A stretch of DNA of 64,000 nt from Hymenobacter cavernae (GTDB taxonomy: Bacteria; Bacteroidota; Bacteroidia; Cytophagales; Hymenobacteraceae), in contig NZ_BMHT01000003.1 of NCBI RefSeq assembly GCF_014641455.1, positions 677,921 to 741,920 of the forward strand, in the 5' to 3' direction. Shown here one piece after another: positions 57,817 through 64,000 of the stretch; position 1 is the first letter of the stretch; each line of letters opens with the position of its first letter. Position numbers and translations under genes: made by a program. The notes under the pieces were generated by a model. The model saw only the letters and a program-made list of their open reading frames with translations. It did no database searches and was not told where the DNA came from.

Positions 57817-57864
57817 GTAACGGGTATGTCGTTTAGGAATCAGCTGACTAGCAACTGCTTCATG

Positions 57865-59115
57865 TTAAACTTCAAGGCGGGCAGTTGTTTCCTGATACAG
57901 CATTTCGTCGGGCTGCGGCGCGCTATTTCGGTCTTTGAACAAGAGCACGAAAGCCACCAGAACGCCGCCCGCAATAGCAGCCGGAATCAGCCAGATGGCC
58001 TGCCAGGAATGCAACTCGTTGCCTAGCTTATGCGCGTCCACGATCTGACCGGAAATAAGCGAGCCGATCAGCATTCCCACCCCGTACGTAGCCAACGTGA
58101 TGAATCCCTGCGCCGCGCTTTTCGACTGTTCCCCAGCTAGGTTGTCGGTGTAAATCTGGCCCGTTACGAAGAAGAAATCGTAACAGATGCCGTGCAGCAC
58201 AATGCCCGCAATCAGCATCCAATAATTGGTGTCAGCGTTGCCGTAAGCAAAGAAAACGTAGCGAATCACCCAAGCCAGCATCCCGATAGCTAGCATGTTC
58301 TTCACACCTAGTCGAGCGAAGAACACCGGAATGAGGAGCATAAACAGCACTTCCGATACTTGCCCCAGGCTCTGAATGCCCGCCGCCGACTTCATGCCCA
58401 CTTCGTTCAGAAACGGATTGGTGAAGCCATAATAGAAGGACAGCGGCACGCAGATGGCAATGGACGCCAGAAAAAAGATCAGGTACGAACGGTTTTTCAG
58501 CAGCCGAATGGCATCAAGGCCCACCATTTCGCCCACCGTGCTCCGGCCTTCTTTTTTGACGGGCGGCGTGGCAGGCAGCGTGAAGCTGAAGGCGCCCAGC
58601 AGCGCCGACGCAGCAGCGGCCATTTCAAAGGTAAGACCTAGGTTTCCGCTCTGCTCCCAGTTCAGCCAGCCGATCGTGACGCCCGCGATAATCCAACCTA
58701 GGGTTCCTAGCACCCGAATCATGGCAAATTCCTTTTGCGGATTTTTCATCTGCCGGAAGGAAATGGAATTCACCAGCGCCAGCGTCGGCATGTACAAGAT
58801 CATGTACGTCAGGATGCTAGGGTAAAAAGCGCTGAAGTCAGCTGCCGTAGAAGCACGCCACAGCAGGAAAGCTCCCGCTAGGTGCAGGACACCTAGGATC
58901 TTCTGCGCTGAGAAAAACCGATCGGCAATCAAACCGATGATAAACGGCGCGACAATCGCCCCGATGGACTGCGTGAGCACCGCTACGCCAACCTGCGTTC
59001 CTGTCGTTTTCAGGTTTTGCAGCAGGTACGTTCCCAGAGTTACAAACCAGGCGCCCCAGATGAAAAACTCCAGGAACATCATGATGGATAGTTTCACGCG
59101 AATAGTTGGGGACAT
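57865..59115 (-). CDS. Nucleoside:H+ symporter-like MFS transporter
   Basis: 416 residues with about twelve hydrophobic segments. The opening RVKLSIMMFLEFFIWGAWFV and later LEFF/GLIADRFF features mark the nucleoside:proton symporter (NupG/XapB) family, whose Bacteroidota members often sit in sugar operons. Here it would import the oxidised or released sugar across the inner membrane. Substrate not determined by sequence. Confidence 0.88.
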   Translation of the reverse strand: MSPTIRVKLSIMMFLEFFIWGAWFVTLGTYLLQNLKTTGTQVGVAVLTQSIGAIVAPFIIGLIADRFFSAQKILGVLHLAGAFLLWRASTAADFSAFYPSILTYMILYMPTLALVNSISFRQMKNPQKEFAMIRVLGTLGWIIAGVTIGWLNWEQSGNLGLTFEMAAAASALLGAFSFTLPATPPVKKEGRSTVGEMVGLDAIRLLKNRSYLIFFLASIAICVPLSFYYGFTNPFLNEVGMKSAAGIQSLGQVSEVLFMLLIPVFFARLGVKNMLAIGMLAWVIRYVFFAYGNADTNYWMLIAGIVLHGICYDFFFVTGQIYTDNLAGEQSKSAAQGFITLATYGVGMLIGSLISGQIVDAHKLGNELHSWQAIWLIPAAIAGGVLVAFVLLFKDRNSAPQPDEMLYQETTARLEV

Positions 59116-59176
59116 GGCAGGTTACGCTTGGCAGCGTGAATAAGGTAAATGCAAAAAGGATTTAGCTAGCTTAAAC

Positions 59177-59779
59177 CTAGGTAGTTGCCCAGGCTTTATC
59201 GCCTTTCTTGTAGGGCACGCAGCCGTCGTAGCGGCCCGGCACGGGCACGTACCGCAGGGCTTTGGTGGCGCCTACTTCCGAGGTGAAGTAGCCAAGCAGT
59301 GTCAGTTGCTTCATCATCCGGAAGTACTGGCTAGGATCATCTGCCCGGCGATGCTCCGTGAAGTCTTTCTGCTCCTTATCTAGTGCCGTCAGAAAAGCGG
59401 TGCGCTGCTGCGGCGTACAGGCCAGGAAATCTTTGCCGTGCTGCTTTTTACAATCCTTATCGAGCTGCTTGATACCGGCCGTGAATACTTCTTGCTCTTC
59501 CGGCGTGTAACAATCGCGCACCATCATGGCCATAAAGCTGCCCACCTTCGCTTCTTTGGCTCCTGGCGTTTGGGTAGCCGGCAGAATGGTTTCGCCAACT
59601 TCATCCAGCAAGCGAATCTGGTCCTGGTTCACCAGTTCCTTGGGTGCGGTTGGGGCACTGGCTTGCTTGCCTTCTTTCTCCTGAGTCGGCGAAGAACAGC
59701 CGCTCAAAAAGTACTCGGCGCCGACAACAGTGCCCCCCATCAGAAGGGCAACCCGGGCAATAGCGTCTCTGCGGTTCAT
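59177..59779 (-). CDS. Gluconate 2-dehydrogenase subunit 3-like protein (dehydrogenase small subunit)
   Basis: 200 residues. It has both a Tat motif (NRRDAIARVALLMGG) and a lipobox-like LSGC at Cys28, so it is probably a Tat-exported lipoprotein. The rest is a helical gluconate_2-dh3 domain with ILPATQTPGAKEAKVGSFM and the late YVPVPGRYDGCVPY. Small subunits of this family partner with GMC flavoproteins and carry them through the Tat system. It lies 10 bases after the GMC gene stop, which supports a complex. Confidence 0.9.
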   Translation of the reverse strand: MNRRDAIARVALLMGGTVVGAEYFLSGCSSPTQEKEGKQASAPTAPKELVNQDQIRLLDEVGETILPATQTPGAKEAKVGSFMAMMVRDCYTPEEQEVFTAGIKQLDKDCKKQHGKDFLACTPQQRTAFLTALDKEQKDFTEHRRADDPSQYFRMMKQLTLLGYFTSEVGATKALRYVPVPGRYDGCVPYKKGDKAWATT

Positions 59780-59789
59780 AACGTAGCGC

Positions 59790-61466
59790 TTAGATGTTCT
59801 GCTTTTTCATTTCACCCACGGCGTGGTCTACAGCCCTGGCGGTCAGAGCCATATAGGTCAGCGACGGGTTCTGACACGCGGCGGAGGTCATGCAGGCGCC
59901 GTCGGTCACGTACACGTTGGGCGCGTCCCACACCTGATTGTGCTTGTTAAGCACCGACGTTTTGGGGTCTTTGCCCATGCGCGCCGTACCCATCTCGTGG
60001 ATGCCGCCGCCCATGTTGTAGCCGTTGTTGTAGGTCTTCACGTTCTTCAGACCGGCTTTCTCCAACATATCCTGCGCGTCCTGCATCATATCGATGCGCA
60101 TCTTCTGCTCATTGTCGCGAATGCTAGCATCAATAGCTAGCACTGGCAGTCCCCACTTATCCTTTTTAGTTTTATCAAGATAAGCGCGGTTGTCGTGGTA
60201 GGGCAGCGTTTCGCCAAAGGCGCCTAGGCCCATCGTCCAGGCACCCGGCTCCGTTAGCGCATCTTTGAAATCTGCACCGATACTCATCTCCGGTATATCA
60301 CGGCTCCACCCCGAACGGCCCGCACTGCCCTGATAGCCAAAGCCACGGATGTAGTCTCGCTTGTCGCCAAACAGGTTGCGGAAGCGGGGCACGTAAATAC
60401 CATTGGCGCGGCGCCCGTACACGTATTTGTCTTCATAACCTTCTACGTCACCATGTGCACCAGCCCGAAAGTGATGGTCCATCAGGTTATGCCCCAGCTC
60501 GCCGCTGCTGCTTCCTAGCCCCTCGGGCCACACGTCCGTCGCCGAGTTCATCAGCACCCAGGCTGAGTTTAAGGTAGAGGCATTCAGGAAGATAACTTTG
60601 GCGTAGTATTCGTAGGTTTTGTTGGTTTCCGCGTCGAGCACTTCCACGCCCTTGGCGCGCTTTGTATCCTTGTCGTAGAGTATTTTAGTAACAATGGAAA
60701 ACGGCCGTAGCGTTAAATTCCCAGTAGCTACCGCAGCTGGCAACGAAGCCGATTGCGTGCTAAAATATGAACCAAATGGACAGCCTAACCAGCATTTATT
60801 CCGGTACTGGCAGTTCACCCTATTGTGGTGCGGCACCGTAATATTGGCCGTGCGGCCAATAATCATATGCCGGTTCTTATAATTGGCTTTGATGCGGGCA
60901 GCGACCTCCTTTTCCACGCAGTTCATCTCCATCGGCGGCATGTACTCGCCGTCGGGCAGCTGCGGCAACCCATCACGCGAGCCACTAATACCGGCAAATT
61001 TCTCCACGTAGCTGTACCAGGGAGCTAGGTCCTGATAGCGAATCGGCCAATCGACCGCAACGCCGTCCTTGGCATTAGCTTCAAAGTCGTAGTCGCTCCA
61101 CCGGTATGATTGCCGCCCCCAAATCAACGACCGTCCGCCCACTTGATAGCCTCTAAACCAGTCGAAGGGCTTTATTTCGACGTAAGGACTTTCTTTCTCA
61201 TTCACCCAAAAGTCGAGGTTGCTCTCGTTCAGCGTGTAGTCGCGCTTGAGCACCGGATGATCCTCGATCATCTGCTGGGTCTTGCTGCCCCGATGCGGTA
61301 TTTCCCACGGATGTTTGTTGGCATTTACGTAGCCTTTAATATGCTCTACGTTCCTGCCCCGCTCCAGCATGAGCGTTTTCAACCCCTTCTCGGTGAGTTC
61401 TTTGGCAGCTAATCCGCCTGAGATACCCGACCCGATAACAATAGCATCGTACGTAGACTTCTCCAT
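59790..61466 (-). CDS. GMC-family FAD dehydrogenase, predicted glycoside 3-dehydrogenase large subunit
   Basis: 558 residues. FAD-binding loop AIVIGSGISGGLAAKEL at the N-terminus, catalytic region HEMGTARMG and Asn in CQNPSLTYMAL at the C-terminus. Three cysteines (Cys219, Cys225, Cys229 in NCQYRNKCWLGC) sit where bacterial FAD-glucose dehydrogenases bind a 3Fe-4S cluster. It has no signal peptide, as expected if exported together with the Tat-bearing small subunit. With the cytochrome c it resembles the LacABC glucoside 3-dehydrogenase of Caulobacter. First gene of the operon. Confidence 0.9.
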   Translation of the reverse strand: MEKSTYDAIVIGSGISGGLAAKELTEKGLKTLMLERGRNVEHIKGYVNANKHPWEIPHRGSKTQQMIEDHPVLKRDYTLNESNLDFWVNEKESPYVEIKPFDWFRGYQVGGRSLIWGRQSYRWSDYDFEANAKDGVAVDWPIRYQDLAPWYSYVEKFAGISGSRDGLPQLPDGEYMPPMEMNCVEKEVAARIKANYKNRHMIIGRTANITVPHHNRVNCQYRNKCWLGCPFGSYFSTQSASLPAAVATGNLTLRPFSIVTKILYDKDTKRAKGVEVLDAETNKTYEYYAKVIFLNASTLNSAWVLMNSATDVWPEGLGSSSGELGHNLMDHHFRAGAHGDVEGYEDKYVYGRRANGIYVPRFRNLFGDKRDYIRGFGYQGSAGRSGWSRDIPEMSIGADFKDALTEPGAWTMGLGAFGETLPYHDNRAYLDKTKKDKWGLPVLAIDASIRDNEQKMRIDMMQDAQDMLEKAGLKNVKTYNNGYNMGGGIHEMGTARMGKDPKTSVLNKHNQVWDAPNVYVTDGACMTSAACQNPSLTYMALTARAVDHAVGEMKKQNI

Positions 61467-61575
61467 TCTCTATTGTCAAACTATTAGCTAGGTAAAACTT
61501 TACTGATCAGCTATAAGAGCTGTAAGAACCTATACTAGAAACCCGGGATATCCTCAAAGAGTCGTGGACAATATA

Positions 61576-61589
61576 TGCAAAGGTTTGCG
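61576..61589 (-). promoter_or_regulatory. LacI-type operator-like palindrome (upstream site 1)
   Basis: TGCAAAGGTTTGCG, near-palindromic, 110 bases before the GMC start. It is similar to the site at 61701. Confidence 0.4.
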
Positions 61590-61698
61590 AAATCGTTTGT
61601 ATCGACAGTACTACAAATCATATAAAAGCATTCTAACCTTCTATCTTATAATAATTTGCGGGATACATTATCTTATTGGTTACACTTCACCTAGCTTC

Positions 61699-61712
61699 CA
61701 CAAACGTTTGCA
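61699..61712 (-). promoter_or_regulatory. LacI-type operator palindrome (upstream site 2)
   Basis: Contains the perfect palindrome CAAACGTTTG (61701-61710), extended on the minus strand to TGCAAACGTTTGTG. The AAACGTTT core is shared with the site before the last gene of the operon (52365). Confidence 0.5.
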
Positions 61713-61891
61713 TTAACCTAATAAATTGCAGTTGAGCTTCTGAGTATATTATTCACACGCTGTTCCTGAATGAATTGCTAGGATTGTTTTCCCTTAATCC
61801 TCTGAGCACTTTAGGGGCGTGGCCGCTTTTTTCGTACTCGAAAACGATAGCTAGCTAGGAGCTTCCCAGTTTCTATGTGCTATGCGCCCTA

Positions 61892-61954
61892 GGTACCAAA
61901 CACAAAGAAGCCCACCAAGCGCAAGGCGTGGCGGGCTTCTTTGTGTTTGGTACC
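61892..61954 (-). terminator. Terminator hairpin overlapping the 3' end of tRNA-Arg
   Basis: The 25-base arms (61892-61916 and 61930-61954) match at 24 positions. On the minus strand the hairpin begins inside the tRNA-Arg 3' end, including its CCA. Confidence 0.75.
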
Positions 61955-62024
61955 CCGTAAGAGATTCGAACTCCTGACCGTCCGCTTAGAAGGCGGATGC
62001 TCTATCCAACTGAGCTAACGAGGC
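61948..62024 (-). tRNA. tRNA-Arg, anticodon TCT (CCA encoded)
   Basis: Cloverleaf on the minus strand: acceptor GCCTCGT with ACGGGGT (two wobble pairs), D-loop AGCTCAGTTGGATAGAGC, anticodon loop CTTCTAA, TTCGAAT in the T-loop. The sequence ends A-CCA, so CCA is encoded. Length 77 with CCA. TAAGTTTG promoter 17 bases upstream. Confidence 0.95.
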
Positions 62025-62040
62025 GAGTAGGATGCATATG

Positions 62041-62048
62041 CAAACTTA
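62041..62048 (-). promoter_or_regulatory. Promoter -7 box TAAGTTTG for tRNA-Arg
   Basis: Full TAnnTTTG match on the minus strand, with a TTTG at the -33 distance (62070-62073). Confidence 0.7.
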
Positions 62049-62071
62049 ACGAATACTACCGATACTAAACA

Positions 62072-62095
62072 AAAAAGGCCCTTACGGGCCTTTTT
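62072..62095. terminator. Terminator between tRNA-Pro and tRNA-Arg
   Basis: AAAAAGGCCC-TTAC-GGGCCTTTTT, a 10-base perfect stem with T runs on both strands, after tRNA-Pro. Confidence 0.85.
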
Positions 62096-62129
62096 GAACT
62101 CTAACCCGGCGATTAGAGATGTACTTAAG

Positions 62130-62203
62130 TCGGGGTGGCAGGATTCGAACCTACGACCTTCTGCTCCCAAAGCAGACGCGATACCGGGCTACGCTACACC
62201 CCG
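62130..62203 (-). tRNA. tRNA-Pro, anticodon TGG
   Basis: Cloverleaf on the minus strand: acceptor CGGGGTG with CACCCCG, anticodon loop TTTGGGA, T-loop TTCGAAT, discriminator A. 74 bases, no encoded CCA. Confidence 0.95.
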
Positions 62204-62240
62204 AAAAAGAAATGCAGAGTTTAGATTATCGAAAGCTGTG

Positions 62241-62248
62241 CAAAGTTA
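62241..62248 (-). promoter_or_regulatory. Promoter -7 box TAACTTTG for tRNA-Pro
   Basis: Full TAnnTTTG match on the minus strand, 38 bases before the tRNA 5' end. Confidence 0.65.
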
Positions 62249-62284
62249 GCCTAGCATTTGATACTTAAACCTCAACATCAAAAT

Positions 62285-62378
<94 letters not shown>

Positions 62379-62408
62379 TAAGACGGCCTCTTCCGGCCGA
62401 AGAGTGCG

Positions 62409-62416
62409 CAAATATA
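62409..62416 (-). promoter_or_regulatory. Promoter -7 box TATATTTG for tRNA-Ser
   Basis: Full TAnnTTTG match on the minus strand with a TTTG at 62434-62437 (17 bases between), the best -33/-7 pair in the window. Confidence 0.7.
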
Positions 62417-62462
62417 CAACTAGAATGGAAAAACAAACCCTGTCATAAAAATTATCTTTCAA

Positions 62463-62470
62463 CATCTTTG
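62463..62470 (+). promoter_or_regulatory. Near-consensus -7 box (CATCTTTG) for batB
   Basis: One mismatch from TAnnTTTG, about 108 bases before the batB start. The same variant lies before topA. Confidence 0.4.
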
Positions 62471-62577
62471 TGTTCCGGCAGCGGAGTGGCTGATTAACTG
62501 AGTAGTTACGTAAGCAAAAAAATCTTCTTAACTCGGCGGCTCAACTCTCTGGCTACTCAACGAACCAACTTACTCTT

Positions 62578-63552
62578 TTGAATTGGGCATATCCGTTTTC
62601 TTGGCCTGAGCTAACAGGTATTATCATTTTTGGGCTGTTGTATGCGGGCTATGTAGTGCGAACCTGGAGGCTAGCTGCGCCCCTCGGTCAGCGCGGCTGG
62701 CGACTTGGCTGGAAGCTGGTGTTGCGGGGCCTAGCTTTTGGGCTACTAACAATAGCCCTGCTAGGTCCGGCCTACGGCGTAACGCAGCAACCCATTCGCA
62801 CAGCCGGCAAAGATGTGTGGCTGCTCGTCGATTTATCCCGCTCTATGGATGCGCCGGATGTAGCGCCCACCCGGCTACAGAAGGCGCAGGCCGAGCTGAG
62901 TCTGCTTATCAACCGTTTTCAAGCCGACCGTATTGGGCTTATCGTATTTAGCTCCGAAGCTTACGTGCAGTGCCCGCTTACCTACGACCAAAACGCTTTG
63001 CAGCTGTTCATCAGCACACTGCAAACCAGCCTCCTTCCGACGGGCAGCACCAATCTGGTGGCGCCGCTGGAGCTAGCTCTCACGCGCTTGCACGCAATGC
63101 CGCAAGCTGCTGGCATGCCGCCGCGAGCCGCCGTATTCGTGGTGGTGAGCGATGGGGAAGATTTTGGCGAGAATTTAGAGCCGACTGTTCGGGTGCTCAC
63201 GCGCTCGGGCACGCGGCTTTTTGCGATGGGCGTAGGTACGCTGGAAGGCACACGGCTCCCGCGCGCCAACGGTCGTTATCTGCACGACAGCCGCGGGCGC
63301 GAAGTCGTAAGTCGGCTGGTACCTACTTCCCTGCGCCGCCTGGCTGCGCAAACGGGTGGGCAGTACTTTGAACTCACTGACCGGCGCAACGAGTTTCCGC
63401 TGTTGGTAAATGCTCTGAACCGCGTTGAGGGTCAGGCAGAGCAAGTGCGCACCGTGTCGGTGGCTGATAACCGCTACCGCTACCCGCTGGCACTGGCGTT
63501 GGCGTTGCTGGTGCTGGATATCTTATTGACCGTTAAAGTAATCCGGCCTTGA
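62578..63552 (+). CDS. batB: BatB-like von Willebrand factor A membrane protein
   Basis: 324 residues. Two N-terminal membrane segments (about 11-28 and 48-66), a VWA domain (about 75-290) with the MIDAS motif DLSRSMDAP and TGSTN, and a C-terminal membrane segment (about 303-321). BatB belongs to the Bacteroides aerotolerance (Bat) operon, thought to act with an AAA ATPase and TPR proteins in the envelope. There is no ATG near the conserved start; TTG at 62578 is the likely initiator. batC overlaps its stop. Confidence 0.85.
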   Translation: MNWAYPFSWPELTGIIIFGLLYAGYVVRTWRLAAPLGQRGWRLGWKLVLRGLAFGLLTIALLGPAYGVTQQPIRTAGKDVWLLVDLSRSMDAPDVAPTRLQKAQAELSLLINRFQADRIGLIVFSSEAYVQCPLTYDQNALQLFISTLQTSLLPTGSTNLVAPLELALTRLHAMPQAAGMPPRAAVFVVVSDGEDFGENLEPTVRVLTRSGTRLFAMGVGTLEGTRLPRANGRYLHDSRGREVVSRLVPTSLRRLAAQTGGQYFELTDRRNEFPLLVNALNRVEGQAEQVRTVSVADNRYRYPLALALALLVLDILLTVKVIRP

Positions 63553-64000
63553 GAACGGGACTTGCTATTCTGCTGGTGCTACTGGGTAGCTGGGGTGGCC
63601 TGACCCAGATCCGAGACCGGAACGCGGCGACTCAACAAGCGGCGGCTCACTATGCGCGTGGCGATTTTGCGACGGCCGCTACGCTTTATAAACAAGCAGT
63701 AGAAGAGTTTGGTGGCCAGCAGGAGCCCTTGCTGCTGAACCTAGCTCATGCTAGTGCGCGCGCTGGGCGTACGGCGCAGGCCCGTACGTATTATGGTCGC
63801 TTGCTCAAGAGCCGGACTCCGGCGGTGCGTGGCGCGGCTCAGCAACAGCTAGCCGTGCTACGAGCCCGGCAAGGCGAATACGCGCAGGCGATTGGCTTAC
63901 TGCGTCAGGCGCTACTTACTGATCCGGGAAATCGTACGGCTCGCTACAACTACGAAGTACTCAGCAACTACCTAGCTAGCGGCGGTAAAACCCCACGTAT
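63549..64000 (+). CDS. batC: BatC-like TPR protein, N-terminal part (runs off right edge)
   Basis: The frame opens with TTG at 63549, overlapping the batB TGA in the sequence TTGA, and stays open for 150 codons to the window end. The product starts MRTGLAILLVLLGSWGG, a signal peptide or anchor, then has TPR-like helices (AAHYARGDFATAATLYKQAV, YGRLLKSRTPAVRGAAQQQL, RQGEYAQAIGLLRQALLTDP). Tetratricopeptide BatC follows BatB in the Bat operon. Translation is probably coupled to batB. Confidence 0.78.
   Translation, partial: MRTGLAILLVLLGSWGGLTQIRDRNAATQQAAAHYARGDFATAATLYKQAVEEFGGQQEPLLLNLAHASARAGRTAQARTYYGRLLKSRTPAVRGAAQQQLAVLRARQGEYAQAIGLLRQALLTDPGNRTARYNYEVLSNYLASGGKTPR

Larger units (their letters stand above)
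61467..61891 (-). other. Regulatory region upstream of the GMC operon
   Basis: 425 bases, AT-rich, no gene seen. It carries two LacI-type palindromes (61576 and 61701). No clear TAnnTTTG box faces the operon, which may mean an activator-dependent or non-standard promoter. Confidence 0.6.

Overview
The window reads as chromosomal DNA from a member of the Bacteroidota, most likely a Hymenobacter-like organism of the Cytophagales. The signs are two secreted proteins with type IX secretion sorting domains, Bacteroidota-only families (DUF4290, DUF3109-type, DUF4846), a BatB/BatC pair, AccB and AccC as separate genes, and promoters of the TAnnTTTG type (seen upstream of all three tRNA genes and of gyrB, pcrA, the yceD operon and the chemosensory operon). 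There is no phage, insertion sequence, integrase or CRISPR array. The genus is an inference.

Positions 1-17100 are mostly housekeeping: rsmA, a leucyl aminopeptidase, pdxA, an orphan HigA-like regulator, the yceD-rpmF-plsX-fabH phospholipid/fatty-acid operon, efp-accB-accC, a DUF3109 protein, a glycosyltransferase, the helicase pcrA, a DUF4290 protein and murA (with Asp in place of the usual catalytic Cys), then a small membrane protein and an arginase-family enzyme up to 18243. Positions 18368-27287 form a compact minus-strand chemosensory operon: a 1454-residue receptor with no visible membrane segment, built from a HAMP array with eight near-identical 92-residue units, then cheW, cheY, a cheB with a dead receiver domain, cheA and cheC; no cheR is present. 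Positions 27660-35692 hold topA, a broken DUF4846 gene, a sirtuin and a metallophosphoesterase joined to an outer-membrane beta-barrel. Positions 35850-43003 hold polyphosphate genes (ppx, ppk1) around a lipoprotein gene, then a RidA-like protein and gyrB. Positions 43184-51323 hold two paralogous T9SS-secreted Ycf48-like proteins, a five-PAS hybrid histidine kinase and a TolB-like propeller protein.

Positions 51430-61466 are the most coherent accessory unit: ten minus-strand genes that look like a periplasmic glycoside 3-oxidation pathway. A GMC flavoenzyme, its Tat-exported small subunit and a lipoprotein cytochrome c would form a membrane-tethered dehydrogenase; two DUF1080 (3-keto-disaccharide hydrolase family) proteins, three TIM-barrel isomerase/epimerase proteins, a Gfo/Idh/MocA oxidoreductase and an MFS symporter would cleave, rearrange, reduce and import the products. 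LacI-type palindromes lie before the first and last genes. Positions 61948-62378 hold tRNA-Arg(TCT), tRNA-Pro(TGG) and tRNA-Ser(GCT), followed by batB and the start of batC at the right edge.

Two sequence-level patterns cut across the gene list. The palindrome CCTAGG, usually within ASCTAGST, recurs about 59 times by eye, in both permitted coding frames and in spacers. Three housekeeping genes (efp, accC, murA) are preceded by long imperfect inverted repeats whose right arm ends directly at the start codon.
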